A DNA stretch of 64,000 bases from NCBI GenBank assembly GCA_030430495.1, contig JAUIKM010000015.1, forward strand, positions 1 through 64,000, read 5' to 3'. The translations under genes and the position numbers were made by a program. The notes under the pieces were generated by a model that was given only the letters and a program-made list of their open reading frames with translations, was not told the DNA's origin and did no database searches. The DNA is from a bacterium. Its GTDB lineage: Bacteria > Bacteroidota > Ignavibacteria > Kapaibacteriales > UBA7675. Shown here one piece after another: positions 36,958 through 45,304 of this stretch; positions within the stretch are counted from its first letter, which is position 1; every line of letters starts with the position of its first letter.

Positions 36958-38916
36958 ATGGATTTTGAGATGCAGGAACTCCTGGAATCGTTTGTAGTCG
37001 AAACCCAGGAGATACTTGTCCAACTGGACCAGGAACTCATGGCGTTGGAAACCGGCGCCGACGACCGCGAACTGCTCAACTCCGTCTTCCGCAGCTTCCA
37101 CACCCTCAAGGGCACCTCGGCATTCATGGGTTTTGACCAGATCACGCAGATAACCCACGAAGCCGAAGATCTGTTGAATAAACTGCGCCACAAAGAACTG
37201 GAAGTTAACAGTGAAATTGTCGACGTCCTGCTGGAAGTGCTCGACTGGCTCAAAGTTCTGGCCCGTAAAGTTGTCGCCGGCGACAGATCTCTGGTTGACT
37301 TCCGCCAGACGATGCGCAAGCTGGGAATCATCCTGCACGGCGAAGAGGCAATTAAACAGGCGGAAAACAACAGCGCCAAAAGCGCGGCGCAAGACAAAAA
37401 GACTCCGCTCAGCGAAGCAGAGCTGCGCGGCAACGAAGCAATCAGCATGGTGCTGGATAATCCGGACTTCGGCAGCGGCGACGGCGGTTTTACCGACGAA
37501 GAGCTGGAAATGCTGGAACGCGCATTTGAACAGGTCGACCGCGAGATTCGCGCGGAGCGCAGCGCCGCCCGGCCGACGGCAAACAGGGGCGCGGAACACT
37601 CGGCAACCGTAGAAGCGAAACTTCAACAGGACGCCGACCCGCCGGACGCCGTCAAACTGGATCCCGACTCCGCACCGCATGACAAACAAGAGAAAAGCGA
37701 TGTGCGGAAACGCGCCCTGGACAGCACAATCCGCGTGGAAGTGGAGCGCCTGGAAGCCCTGATGGACCTCTCCGGTGAACTGGTGCTCGGACGCAACAGA
37801 CTGGAGCAGATCACCACAACGATGATGGAGCAGCTGGAAGACTCTGAACTGGTGCGCGAACTGGTCGAAGCGAGTTCACAGGTTAACTTTGTCACGGCCG
37901 AACTACAGGCCGCCGTCATGAAAATGCGGATGGTTCCGATTTCCCGGCTCTTCCAGAAAGCGCCGCGCATTATTCGCGATCTCTCCCGCGAATTCAACAA
38001 GAAAATCGAGTTAAACATTAACGGTGAAGAGACTGAACTCGACCGCGGCATCGTCGACCAGCTGAGCGACCCGCTTGTACACATGATTCGCAATGCCTGC
38101 GACCACGGCATTGAAACGCCGGCAGAGAGATTAAACAGCGGCAAATCGGAATGCGGCAGCCTGCGCCTGGAAGCCGACCACGAGGGCAACCACATTGTCA
38201 TCCGCGTCATCGACGACGGACGCGGAATCGACCCGCAGCAACTCCGCAACAGCGCTGTGGACAAAAAGATCATCACGGCTGAACACGCCATGATAATATC
38301 GGATCGCGAAGCGTTGAACCTGATTTTTGCGCCCGGTTTCAGTACGGCTGCAACGGTTACCACCGTGTCGGGACGCGGCGTGGGCATGGACGTGGTGCGC
38401 AACAACATCCAGAAGTTAAAGGGACTTATAGACATCGAGTCCACTCCCGGACGCGGCACAAGTTTAACCATAAAACTGCCGCTGACGCTGGCAATTATCC
38501 AGGGTTTGCTCGTGGGACTGGGCGGCGAGACTTTTGCAGTGCCGCTCAACTCGGTTGTTGAAGTTGTTGCGCTGGACCAGTACCGGTTGGAACAGGTAAG
38601 CGGCAGCAAAGTGATCCGCATTCGCAATCTGGTGGTTCCCCTGCTCCACCTGGCCGACAGGCTGGCCGTGCCCGGCTTAACACATCAGGCGGCGACCAGC
38701 GACAAATACGTCGTAGTCGTTGGACTGGCGGATTATCGCGTGGGGCTGGTGGTGGAACGCCTGGAAGGTCAGCAGGAGATCGTCATCAAAAACCTGGGCG
38801 AATACCTCGGCAACGTGAACGGGATTGCGGGGTCTACCATTCTCGGCAATGGACAAGTGGTCATGATTCTCGATATTGTCGAATTGATCGAAACATGCGC
38901 TGTGCGCTATGCGTGA
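36958..38916 (+). CDS. cheA: CheA chemotaxis histidine kinase
   Basis: A 652-residue kinase. P1 (Hpt) has the phosphorylated His48 in FRSFHTLKG. Residues about 120-250 are acidic, low complexity and hold no obvious P2 response-regulator-binding domain. P3 dimerisation begins at STIRVEVERLEALMDLSGEL; P4 has HMIRNACDHGIE (N box), DDGRGID (G1) and GRGVGMDVV (G2); P5 (CheW-like) begins at LAIIQGLLVGLGGETFAVPL. ATG 36958 is chosen since GGAGG lies seven bases before it; an ATG at 36946 is possible. It would phosphorylate both receivers and CheB. Confidence 0.95.
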   Translation: MDFEMQELLESFVVETQEILVQLDQELMALETGADDRELLNSVFRSFHTLKGTSAFMGFDQITQITHEAEDLLNKLRHKELEVNSEIVDVLLEVLDWLKVLARKVVAGDRSLVDFRQTMRKLGIILHGEEAIKQAENNSAKSAAQDKKTPLSEAELRGNEAISMVLDNPDFGSGDGGFTDEELEMLERAFEQVDREIRAERSAARPTANRGAEHSATVEAKLQQDADPPDAVKLDPDSAPHDKQEKSDVRKRALDSTIRVEVERLEALMDLSGELVLGRNRLEQITTTMMEQLEDSELVRELVEASSQVNFVTAELQAAVMKMRMVPISRLFQKAPRIIRDLSREFNKKIELNINGEETELDRGIVDQLSDPLVHMIRNACDHGIETPAERLNSGKSECGSLRLEADHEGNHIVIRVIDDGRGIDPQQLRNSAVDKKIITAEHAMIISDREALNLIFAPGFSTAATVTTVSGRGVGMDVVRNNIQKLKGLIDIESTPGRGTSLTIKLPLTLAIIQGLLVGLGGETFAVPLNSVVEVVALDQYRLEQVSGSKVIRIRNLVVPLLHLADRLAVPGLTHQAATSDKYVVVVGLADYRVGLVVERLEGQQEIVIKNLGEYLGNVNGIAGSTILGNGQVVMILDIVELIETCAVRYA

Positions 38917-38979
38917 CGGCCAACTTTTTTCAGGCGGCAATGAGCGACGCCGAAGGACGCTCCAGCGGAAGCAACGCGC

Positions 38980-40149
38980 GTGAACAGTTCATCAAAGATC
39001 CGGGTTTTACTCGCCGACCATTCCAGCTTCGTCCTGCGAGGTCTACAGGAAGCGTTGCAGGCCGATCCGCTCATTGAGGTCGTCGGTGAAGCGCAAAACG
39101 GACGCGAAGCGATTTCCGCCGTGCGCACATTGCAACCCGATCTGGTTGTGATGGACCTGAACATGCCATTGTTGAGCGGACTCGACGCGCTGAAAATTAT
39201 CATGCGCGATTTTCCGACGCCTGTGATCGTGCTGTGCGGACCAAACAGCGAAGGCGCGGCGCGCGCGATGGAAGCGCTCGAAATTGGAGCAGTCGACTTT
39301 GTGACGCGCATTATCGGAACGCGCAGTCCGGAAGCGACCCAGGTGCGCGATGAACTCGTGGCAAAAATCCGCACAAGCGGCAGCGACAGACGACTGCACG
39401 CCCGCATGCGACTGAAACGCGGCAGCGTCGCCGCGCGCCAGCGCGAAAGCCGCGAACGACTCGAACGGCCGCCCGTGAATAAAACGACGCACGCCGCCGC
39501 GACCAGTTCAGATGAAAAAGGCGCGAACATCCTGCGGCGTTCGCGGCCGGAGCCGGCCCATTTCAGGATTGTGATTATCGGCGTTTCCACCGGCGGGCCC
39601 ATGGCCTTGCATTCGCTTGTTCCCTGTCTGCCGCCCGATCTGCCTGTTCCCGTGCTCATCGTGCAGCACATGCCGGCGCACTTCACCCGCTCGCTGGCCA
39701 ATCGGCTCGATTTTCTGTCGCATGCCGCTGTTCGCGAGGCCGACGACGGGCATTTTCTGCGGCCGGGTGAAATTCTGGTTGCGCCCGGCGGCAGGCATTT
39801 AATCGTCGGACGCAGCGGAAGAACTGTCAAGATTCTGGATGAACCTGCCGATAGTCTTCATAAACCGTCCGTCAACGTAACGGTGGCCTCGGCTACGCGC
39901 CAATTCGGCGGTCGTGCGCTGGGTGTGATCATGACGGGCATGGGCAATGACGGCCGCGACGGAATGCTGGAACTGAGTCGTCGCGACGGTTATATTCTGG
40001 CGCAGGACGCGGCGAGTTGCGTGGTCTACGGCATGCCGAGAGCGGTCGTGGAAGCGGGCATCGCCAACGAAGTTCACCCGCTGGGCAACCTGGCGGAGGC
40101 GATAGCATCCTGCCTGGGCAAGCGCGCCTGGCCGCCCAAACACAATTGA
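38980..40149 (+). CDS. cheB: CheB methylesterase with a degenerate receiver
   Basis: A 389-residue chemoreceptor glutamate methylesterase/deamidase. The catalytic domain (about 195-380) has the serine in IGVSTGGP, the histidine in IVQHMPAHFT and the aspartate in GMGNDGRDGM, so the triad is complete. The N-terminal receiver keeps Asp59 (VVMDLNMP) but its acidic pair reads ADHS (Asp13, His14) where CheB normally has two acidic residues, and the usual Lys-Pro is replaced in VTRIIG. Phosphorylation may therefore be weak or absent. The start is GTG 38980 behind CGGAAG; it follows cheA by 63 bases. Confidence 0.93.
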   Translation: MNSSSKIRVLLADHSSFVLRGLQEALQADPLIEVVGEAQNGREAISAVRTLQPDLVVMDLNMPLLSGLDALKIIMRDFPTPVIVLCGPNSEGAARAMEALEIGAVDFVTRIIGTRSPEATQVRDELVAKIRTSGSDRRLHARMRLKRGSVAARQRESRERLERPPVNKTTHAAATSSDEKGANILRRSRPEPAHFRIVIIGVSTGGPMALHSLVPCLPPDLPVPVLIVQHMPAHFTRSLANRLDFLSHAAVREADDGHFLRPGEILVAPGGRHLIVGRSGRTVKILDEPADSLHKPSVNVTVASATRQFGGRALGVIMTGMGNDGRDGMLELSRRDGYILAQDAASCVVYGMPRAVVEAGIANEVHPLGNLAEAIASCLGKRAWPPKHN

Positions 40150-40185
40150 CAGCTATTTAACGAGATACAGACGAGGCGCCAAACC

Positions 40186-40668
40186 ATGCGCGAAACACAG
40201 TACATCGACAGGGATGTGCCGGCCCAGATAGATCCCGAGTTGTTTTCGCAGGAAGCGGAGGAAGAACGCCGCCGCACCCATTTCCGCGACTACCTGGTTG
40301 CCCCGCTCATAGCCGGCAAACAACGCCGCGTGGAGTACCAGGCGCGAATCCGCGCTGAAGATGTGCAGAATACGGGCGCGCACGTGGAAATCGCCAACGT
40401 GCGTACGGACGAAGAATCGCAGACCCACGAGCACAAAGGCGGCGTCGTCAGCGTCGAGCGCGACGCCGACGGGGAAATCAAAAAAGTGTTTGTGGAATGC
40501 ACCTGCGGCGATAAAATCGTGCTGAACTTCGTCGCCGGCGACGAAGAAAGCGAAACAGCGGAAAGCGGAGATCAGGACATCCTGGCGGAAGAAACGCTTG
40601 ACGGAGGGGATGTTGATGGCCTGCGCATCTCGCGCGGCGACGTTGACGAGGACAGAATTGTCAACTGA
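40186..40668 (+). CDS. Acidic protein of unknown function downstream of cheB
   Basis: A 160-residue, charged, soluble protein with no recognised family. A conserved-looking core FVECTCGDKIVLNF (about 104-117) has a CTCG pair that could bind metal or be structural. The N-terminal third is helical and Arg/Glu-rich (EEERRRTHFRDYL) and the C-terminus is acidic. It follows cheB by 36 bases with GAGG before ATG 40186, so it belongs to the che transcription unit. It is convergent with clpS, with six bases between the stops. It could be a chemosensory adaptor, but there is no direct evidence. Confidence 0.75.
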   Translation: MRETQYIDRDVPAQIDPELFSQEAEEERRRTHFRDYLVAPLIAGKQRRVEYQARIRAEDVQNTGAHVEIANVRTDEESQTHEHKGGVVSVERDADGEIKKVFVECTCGDKIVLNFVAGDEESETAESGDQDILAEETLDGGDVDGLRISRGDVDEDRIVN

Positions 40669-40674
40669 TCGACT

Positions 40675-40992
40675 TCAGAGTTCGATGTGCGTGCGCAGAC
40701 TGATTTCCTCCAGCACGCCGCTGACGCGGACGCACTCGCCAAAATCACCTTCGTAGACTTTGGCCCTGCCCTGTGAATGAACCTGCCACGTAAGGTGTTC
40801 GGCGTGGCCCATGGTGCAGCCTGTGGCCTTGATGATCTGCTCAATTACTTCTTCAAACGTGTGCCATTCGTCGTTGAACAGGATCACCTTGCCGATCAAT
40901 TCGACATCCACCGCATCCTGAACGAGCGGCGCTTCCAGAATGTCCTCGGAAAGATAGATGTGATGGTCCCTGTTGTACTCCGGCGTTGTCAT
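40675..40992 (-). CDS. clpS: ClpS adaptor of the ClpAP/ClpCP protease
   Basis: A 105-residue adaptor that delivers N-degron substrates to Clp ATPases. The core VILFNDEWHTFEEVIEQI corresponds to the NDxxxTxxxVxxxL signature, and TMGHAEHLTWQVHSQGRAKV and YEGDFGECVRV to the later family blocks. Asn and Asp of FNDEWH, with His of GHAEH, form the pocket for the N-terminal residue. The N-terminal 28 residues form a flexible tail. No clpA or clpC is adjacent. It is divergent from the CADD gene. Confidence 0.93.
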   Translation of the reverse strand: MTTPEYNRDHHIYLSEDILEAPLVQDAVDVELIGKVILFNDEWHTFEEVIEQIIKATGCTMGHAEHLTWQVHSQGRAKVYEGDFGECVRVSGVLEEISLRTHIEL

Positions 40993-41064
40993 TGATAAAA
41001 CCTTGAAGATTCAATCCGATAGATGAAGAAAAAGCGCTTCAAAAAAAGATGATCCAAAGTTACG

Positions 41065-41070
41065 TATAAT
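41065..41070 (+). promoter_or_regulatory. TATAAT box in the clpS/CADD divergent region
   Basis: A perfect TATAAT at 41065-41070, 73 bases before the CADD start, in the AT-rich 150-base region between divergent genes. No good -35 element is seen at the usual spacing, so this is only a candidate. Confidence 0.3.
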
Positions 41071-41142
41071 TTGTATTTTTGCGCAATCCAGTTTAGGTGA
41101 ATTTTACTTGTGTTTTCAGCGATAAACGTGTTGGAGTCCTGA

Positions 41143-41841
41143 ATGACCGGACAAGATTTTCTCGCGCAGATTGATGCCATTGTCGAAGAACGCCACTTGC
41201 TTTCGCATCCGTTTTATCAGATGTGGAACCGCGGCGAATTAACGCTTGAAACGTTGCGCGAGTATGCCAAGGAATATTACCATCAGGTTCGCAACTTCCC
41301 TACCTACGTCAGTGCGATTCACGCCAATTGCGACGACCTGGAAGTGCGCCAGATGCTGCTTGAGAACCTCGTGGAAGAGGAGCAGGGGCCGGACAACCAC
41401 CCCGAACTTTGGCTGCGTTTCGGCGAAGCGCTGGGACTGAACCGCGATGAAATGCTGAACCACAAGTATCTGCGCCAGACGCGCGCCTCCGTTACGCTGC
41501 TGCGCGAACTCGCCAAGCGCGACAACCCGGCCGAAGGTCTGGCATCGCTCTACGCCTATGAGTCGCAGTTCCCGGCCGTGTCCCGGACCAAGGTAGAAGG
41601 TCTCAAAAAACACTACGATATCTCGTCGGAAAACGGCACGATCTTCTTTGACGTGCACATGGAAGCCGACATCATCCACAGTAAAGTCACGCGCGAAGCG
41701 CTTGAGCGACTGTGCAAAACCGACGCGGAGAAAGAAGCCGCGCTGGACGCCACGCGCGAAGCCGCCGATGCCTTCAACCTGCTGCTGGACGGCGTGTACG
41801 AGAACTACTGCACGGACCATTACGACGTCAGCGCCAATTGA
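41143..41841 (+). CDS. CADD-family para-aminobenzoate synthase-like protein
   Basis: A 232-residue heme-oxygenase-fold protein of the CADD group, related to PqqC/TenA. Metal-binding and core motifs include HPFYQMWNRGEL, LREYAKEYYHQVRNFP, LVEEEQGPDNHPELW and the distal FFDVHMEADIIHS, supplying His and Glu ligands for a dinuclear iron or manganese-iron centre. CADD of Chlamydia makes para-aminobenzoate for folate from one of its own tyrosines; the Tyr of the HPFY motif (Tyr25) is in the corresponding N-terminal position. This would bypass PabA/B/C. The transcript ends at a strong terminator right after the gene. Confidence 0.88.
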   Translation: MTGQDFLAQIDAIVEERHLLSHPFYQMWNRGELTLETLREYAKEYYHQVRNFPTYVSAIHANCDDLEVRQMLLENLVEEEQGPDNHPELWLRFGEALGLNRDEMLNHKYLRQTRASVTLLRELAKRDNPAEGLASLYAYESQFPAVSRTKVEGLKKHYDISSENGTIFFDVHMEADIIHSKVTREALERLCKTDAEKEAALDATREAADAFNLLLDGVYENYCTDHYDVSAN

Positions 41842-41868
41842 TTGCGCCTGAACATCCGAATCTTTGAG

Positions 41869-41908
41869 CACGGGGCTCGCGCGCAAGCGCGAGCCCCGTG
41901 TGCTTTTA
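41869..41908 (+). terminator. Strong intrinsic terminator of the CADD gene
   Basis: A 14-bp GC-rich stem (41869-41882 with 41887-41900) capped by a GCAA tetraloop and followed by TGCTTTT. It begins 28 bases after the CADD stop. Confidence 0.9.
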
Positions 41909-41959
41909 AAGGGGTTTGCTGCTGGTTATGGAGCGACCACGTCTACGCACTTTCCCCCA

Positions 41960-42001
41960 AAAACTACAAAGGCTCCGCAGCAGTGCCGCGGAGCCTTTGT
42001 A
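41960..42001 (-). terminator. Intrinsic terminator of the E2 gene
   Basis: A 14-bp perfect stem (41965-41978 with 41988-42001). Read on the minus strand it follows the E2 stop by 30 bases and is succeeded by AGTTTTTGG, giving the T-tract. Confidence 0.88.
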
Positions 42002-42031
42002 CATTCTATCCTCGCCTCGCCGATCAGGGGA

Positions 42032-43825
42032 TCAGAGCTGAACGGTGTTCTCGTTCATGCTCTCCAGGCTCTTCTTGATCGTCGCCAGAGTGTTGCCCGC
42101 CAGAGCGCCGTCGATCACGCGGTGATCATAGGTGATCGAGAGATACATCATCTGACGAATCAGGATCATGTCGTTGCCCGCCACTTCGCGTACCACCGGT
42201 TTTTTCTGAACCGCACCCACGCCGACAATGACCGTCTGCGGCTGGTTGATCACCGGGGTGCCGAAGAGCGTACCGAAGCCGCCGACGTTTGTCAGCGTAA
42301 TCGTGCCGCCCTGGATTTCCTGCGGCTGCAGTTTGCGGGTGCGCGCACGCGTAGCCAGGTCGTTGATCGAACGGGCCAGCCCCGTGATGTTCAGCGCGTC
42401 GGCGTCCTTGATCACCGGAACGATCAGGTTGCCGTCCGGCAGCACCGTCGCCATACCCAGGTTCAGGTGTTTGTGGCGCACGATCTTCTTACCTTCAACG
42501 CTCACGTTCACCATCGGGAAGGCGCGCACGCCTTCGATCAGGGCGCGGCAGAAGAACGGCGTTACCGTCAGTTTGACGCCTTCGCGTTTCTGGAAGTCGT
42601 CTTTGATGCGGTTGCGGTACTGCATGATGTCCGTCACGTCCGCTTCCACAACGCTCGTTACGTGCGCCGAAGTCTGCTTGGAACGCACCATGTGGTCGGC
42701 AATCAACTGACGGATGTGATCCATCGGGATGATTTCGACGTCCTGACCGTACTTGCGGTAAATCTGCTCGTCTTCCAGCTGCACCACGGCTTCGCGCGCC
42801 GGAGCGCTTGTGGACGGAGCTGCTTTGGCTGCCGCTGGCGCAGCCTGCGCTTGTGCCCTGGGCGCCGGAGCGCCGGCCGGAGCCGCTGCCGGGCGATTTT
42901 CCATGTAGCCGCGCAGATCGTGTTTTGTGACGCGGCCGTCGAGGCCCGTGCCTTTGATCGTCTCAAGCTCTTCCAGCGTCACGCCTTCTTTCTCTGCAAT
43001 CGTACGCACCAGCGGAGAGTAAAAGCGATTGTTGTGTTTGCGCGGGATGTCGGTCGTGCCTCCCGCCGCGCGCACCGCGCCGTTGCTCTGCTGCGCCGCC
43101 GGGGCGCTCTGTCCGTTGCTCGCGGGAGCGGCCGGAGCCGCGGCTTTGGCCGCCGGAGCCGGAGCGGAAGCGGGTTTGGCGCCGCCGCCGGACGAAACAA
43201 CGCCGCTGCCGATGCGCGCAATCACCGTGCCGACTTCAACCGTCTCGTCTTCCTGTACCAGGATCTCGGCCAGCGTGCCGCTGACCGGCGACGGAACTTC
43301 GGTGTCCACCTTGTCCGTCGAAATTTCCAGAATAATCTCGTCGCGTTCGATCTTGTCGCCGACTTTTTTGAGCCACTGCAGGACTTTGCCTTCCTGAATC
43401 GACTCGCCCATTTTCGGCATGACGACGTCGGTCAGATCGCCGGCGTCCGCACTCGCCGCTTCGGCGACGGGTTCGGCATCGGCGACAGCAACTTCGGGTT
43501 CCGGCGCAGGCGCGGGCGCGGCCGGAGCTGCCGCGGCGGCTTCCTGTGTTGCGCCTGCCGACGATGCGCCGGCCGCGGCGGCCGATGCGTCGGTTTCCAG
43601 GTGGGCAATCACGGTGCCGACTTCTACGGTGTCGTCTTCGTGATGCAGAATTTTGGCCAGCACGCCCGAATTCGGCGCCGGCACTTCGGTATCAACTTTG
43701 TCTGTCGAGATTTCCAGAATGATCTCATCCCGCTCGACGGTTTCACCTTCTTTTTTCAGCCACTGGAGTATTTTGCCTTCCTGTATCGATTCGCCCATCT
43801 TGGGCATAACCACTTCGACTATCAT
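42032..43825 (-). CDS. Dihydrolipoamide acyltransferase (E2) with two lipoyl domains
   Basis: A 597-residue E2 core of a 2-oxo acid dehydrogenase complex. Two lipoyl domains (about 1-77 and 133-212) each carry the lipoylated Lys in EISTDKVDTEVP (Lys43 in the first). Ala/Pro-rich linkers separate them. A peripheral subunit-binding domain follows (PLVRTIAEKEGV, TGLDGRVTKHDL), then the catalytic acyltransferase with the HRVIDG His motif near the end. Whether it serves pyruvate, 2-oxoglutarate or branched-chain substrates cannot be told, since no E1 genes are adjacent. CGGAG precedes ATG 43825. The gene has its own terminator. Confidence 0.93.
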   Translation of the reverse strand: MIVEVVMPKMGESIQEGKILQWLKKEGETVERDEIILEISTDKVDTEVPAPNSGVLAKILHHEDDTVEVGTVIAHLETDASAAAAGASSAGATQEAAAAAPAAPAPAPEPEVAVADAEPVAEAASADAGDLTDVVMPKMGESIQEGKVLQWLKKVGDKIERDEIILEISTDKVDTEVPSPVSGTLAEILVQEDETVEVGTVIARIGSGVVSSGGGAKPASAPAPAAKAAAPAAPASNGQSAPAAQQSNGAVRAAGGTTDIPRKHNNRFYSPLVRTIAEKEGVTLEELETIKGTGLDGRVTKHDLRGYMENRPAAAPAGAPAPRAQAQAAPAAAKAAPSTSAPAREAVVQLEDEQIYRKYGQDVEIIPMDHIRQLIADHMVRSKQTSAHVTSVVEADVTDIMQYRNRIKDDFQKREGVKLTVTPFFCRALIEGVRAFPMVNVSVEGKKIVRHKHLNLGMATVLPDGNLIVPVIKDADALNITGLARSINDLATRARTRKLQPQEIQGGTITLTNVGGFGTLFGTPVINQPQTVIVGVGAVQKKPVVREVAGNDMILIRQMMYLSITYDHRVIDGALAGNTLATIKKSLESMNENTVQL

Positions 43826-43928
43826 GGGATTCTCCGAACAGAGTAATCAGGGATTGCGCGATTAACGATTGCGGATTGAGACGTTAAAATTACCGATAAA
43901 TTACGTGCCCCGCAATCTGGACAATGCA

Positions 43929-43954
43929 CCGGAGAGTTAACACGTTCTCTCCGG
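43929..43954. terminator. Hairpin between rplI and the E2 gene
   Basis: CCGGAGAG (43929-43936) pairs with CTCTCCGG (43947-43954), a perfect 8-bp stem with a 10-base loop, 113 bases downstream of the rplI stop on the minus strand. There is no T-run, so its role as terminator is uncertain. Confidence 0.4.
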
Positions 43955-44066
43955 CCATCCGGCCCAATGGCTTTAAAACAGTTCACGCGCCGGTCCGACC
44001 ATTCCGCCGCACTGCGGAGAATGGAAACACCGACGCGTGCCGAATGTCGTTCAGCGGATGAACCGC

Positions 44067-44510
44067 TCAGGCACTGATAACCCAGACTTTGATCGTTGCG
44101 ATCACTTCCGGGTGCAGTTTGATTTTCACGTCAAAAATACCCAGCGAACGGATCGGTTCCTCAATCATGATGTTGCGACGATCGAGTTCGTAGCCGCGGT
44201 CCGCCAGTTCCTGGGCGATCATCTGCGAGGTGACGGTACCGAAAAGTCGGTCCTCTTCACCCACCTGCATCGGGATCGTGATCTGCACGTCACCCAATTT
44301 CATCGCCAGAAGCTCGGCGGAGGTTTTCATTTTCTGCATGCGGCGCTCGTGCTGGATTTTCTCCGACTCGATCATCCGCAGGGCGCGCGGTGAAGCATAG
44401 TAGGCCATGCCGCGCGGAATCAGAAAGTTGCGCGCGTATCCGTCCTTGACGGACACCACGTCGCCGATGTTCCCGAGTTTTTCGACTTCCTGCCGTAAAA
44501 TGACTTTCAT
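44067..44510 (-). CDS. rplI: 50S ribosomal protein L9
   Basis: A 147-residue ribosomal protein. The N-terminal domain MKVILRQEVEKLGNIGDVV and DGYARNFLIPRGMA are the L9 signature; a long connecting helix with an M/Q-rich part leads to the C-terminal domain ending IKLHPEVIATIKVWV. L9 binds 23S rRNA helix 76 near the L1 stalk. ATG 44510 corresponds to the universal L9 start. It lies 83 bases after rpsF, without ssb or rpsR between them. Confidence 0.97.
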   Translation of the reverse strand: MKVILRQEVEKLGNIGDVVSVKDGYARNFLIPRGMAYYASPRALRMIESEKIQHERRMQKMKTSAELLAMKLGDVQITIPMQVGEEDRLFGTVTSQMIAQELADRGYELDRRNIMIEEPIRSLGIFDVKIKLHPEVIATIKVWVISA

Positions 44511-44593
44511 TGCTGTATCAGGATAATTTTTTCGCAAAAATGTTAATGTTAACGGTCTGCGTTTGCCAAATCCGGCCGCAACCGTACGCTACC

Positions 44594-45160
44594 TTAGCTG
44601 TCGGATTCGCTCGATTCCGTTTTGGCTTCCGCATTGTCCGCGTTCTCGGCTTTGGCGCGCGCTTTGGCGGCGGCATTGGATTCCGCTGCTTTGGCTGCCG
44701 CGACGGCCGGCGTGGTTTTTTCAATGCGTTTTACGCGCGGACGGTTTTCTTCGTTGCGCTGTCCGCGGCCCTCGCGAGGACGGCGTTCGGCGCTTTTCGA
44801 AATCACCGGCTCGGCGCTCGCCGTTTCACGCTCTTCCAGGCGCTTGCGACGGAAAGCCAGGTCGTTGGCCGAAAGGTATACCGTCAACTGGCGGATCACG
44901 TTCTCTTCCAGGAAGAAAAAGCGCTCCAGCAGCGGCGGAACTTCAGCCGTGGCTTCATACAGCATGTACACAAAGTAGCCGTTGTTCTTTTTGCGGATGG
45001 GATACGCCAGGCGTTTGCGGCCCCATTTCTCCAGCAGGGAAATCTCGCCCCCCTGCTCTTTGATATAATCGGTGGTTTTGTCTACGACGCCGTCTACACC
45101 CTGGTCTTCAAGGCCGGCGTTGACAATCATCGTCGTCTCGTACCACTTTTTGGCACTCAT
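44594..45160 (-). CDS. rpsF: 30S ribosomal protein S6 with a long charged C-terminal tail
   Basis: A 188-residue protein whose first 95 residues are S6: YETTMIVNAG, GGEISLLEKWGRKRLAYPI and KKNNGYFVYMLYEA. S6 binds the 16S central domain together with S18. The C-terminal 90 residues form an Ala/Lys/Glu/Arg-rich, apparently disordered extension, nearly doubling the usual length (about 95-135). In E. coli S6 a glutamate tail is added by RimK; here the tail is encoded. AGGAG precedes ATG 45160. First gene of the rpsF-rplI pair. Confidence 0.95.
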   Translation of the reverse strand: MSAKKWYETTMIVNAGLEDQGVDGVVDKTTDYIKEQGGEISLLEKWGRKRLAYPIRKKNNGYFVYMLYEATAEVPPLLERFFFLEENVIRQLTVYLSANDLAFRRKRLEERETASAEPVISKSAERRPREGRGQRNEENRPRVKRIEKTTPAVAAAKAAESNAAAKARAKAENADNAEAKTESSESDS

Positions 45161-45304
45161 TAACACTCCTACGGATGTTTTGGTCGAGCAAAACAGCTTG
45201 CCGGTCCCAATGGCCGCAAGCAGAAGTTGACAAAAAAGTCAAGATTTCCAAGTTACGACTAATTCGCCGATGCACAAAAACAAATTTCCGGCCGACGCTT
45301 CAAA

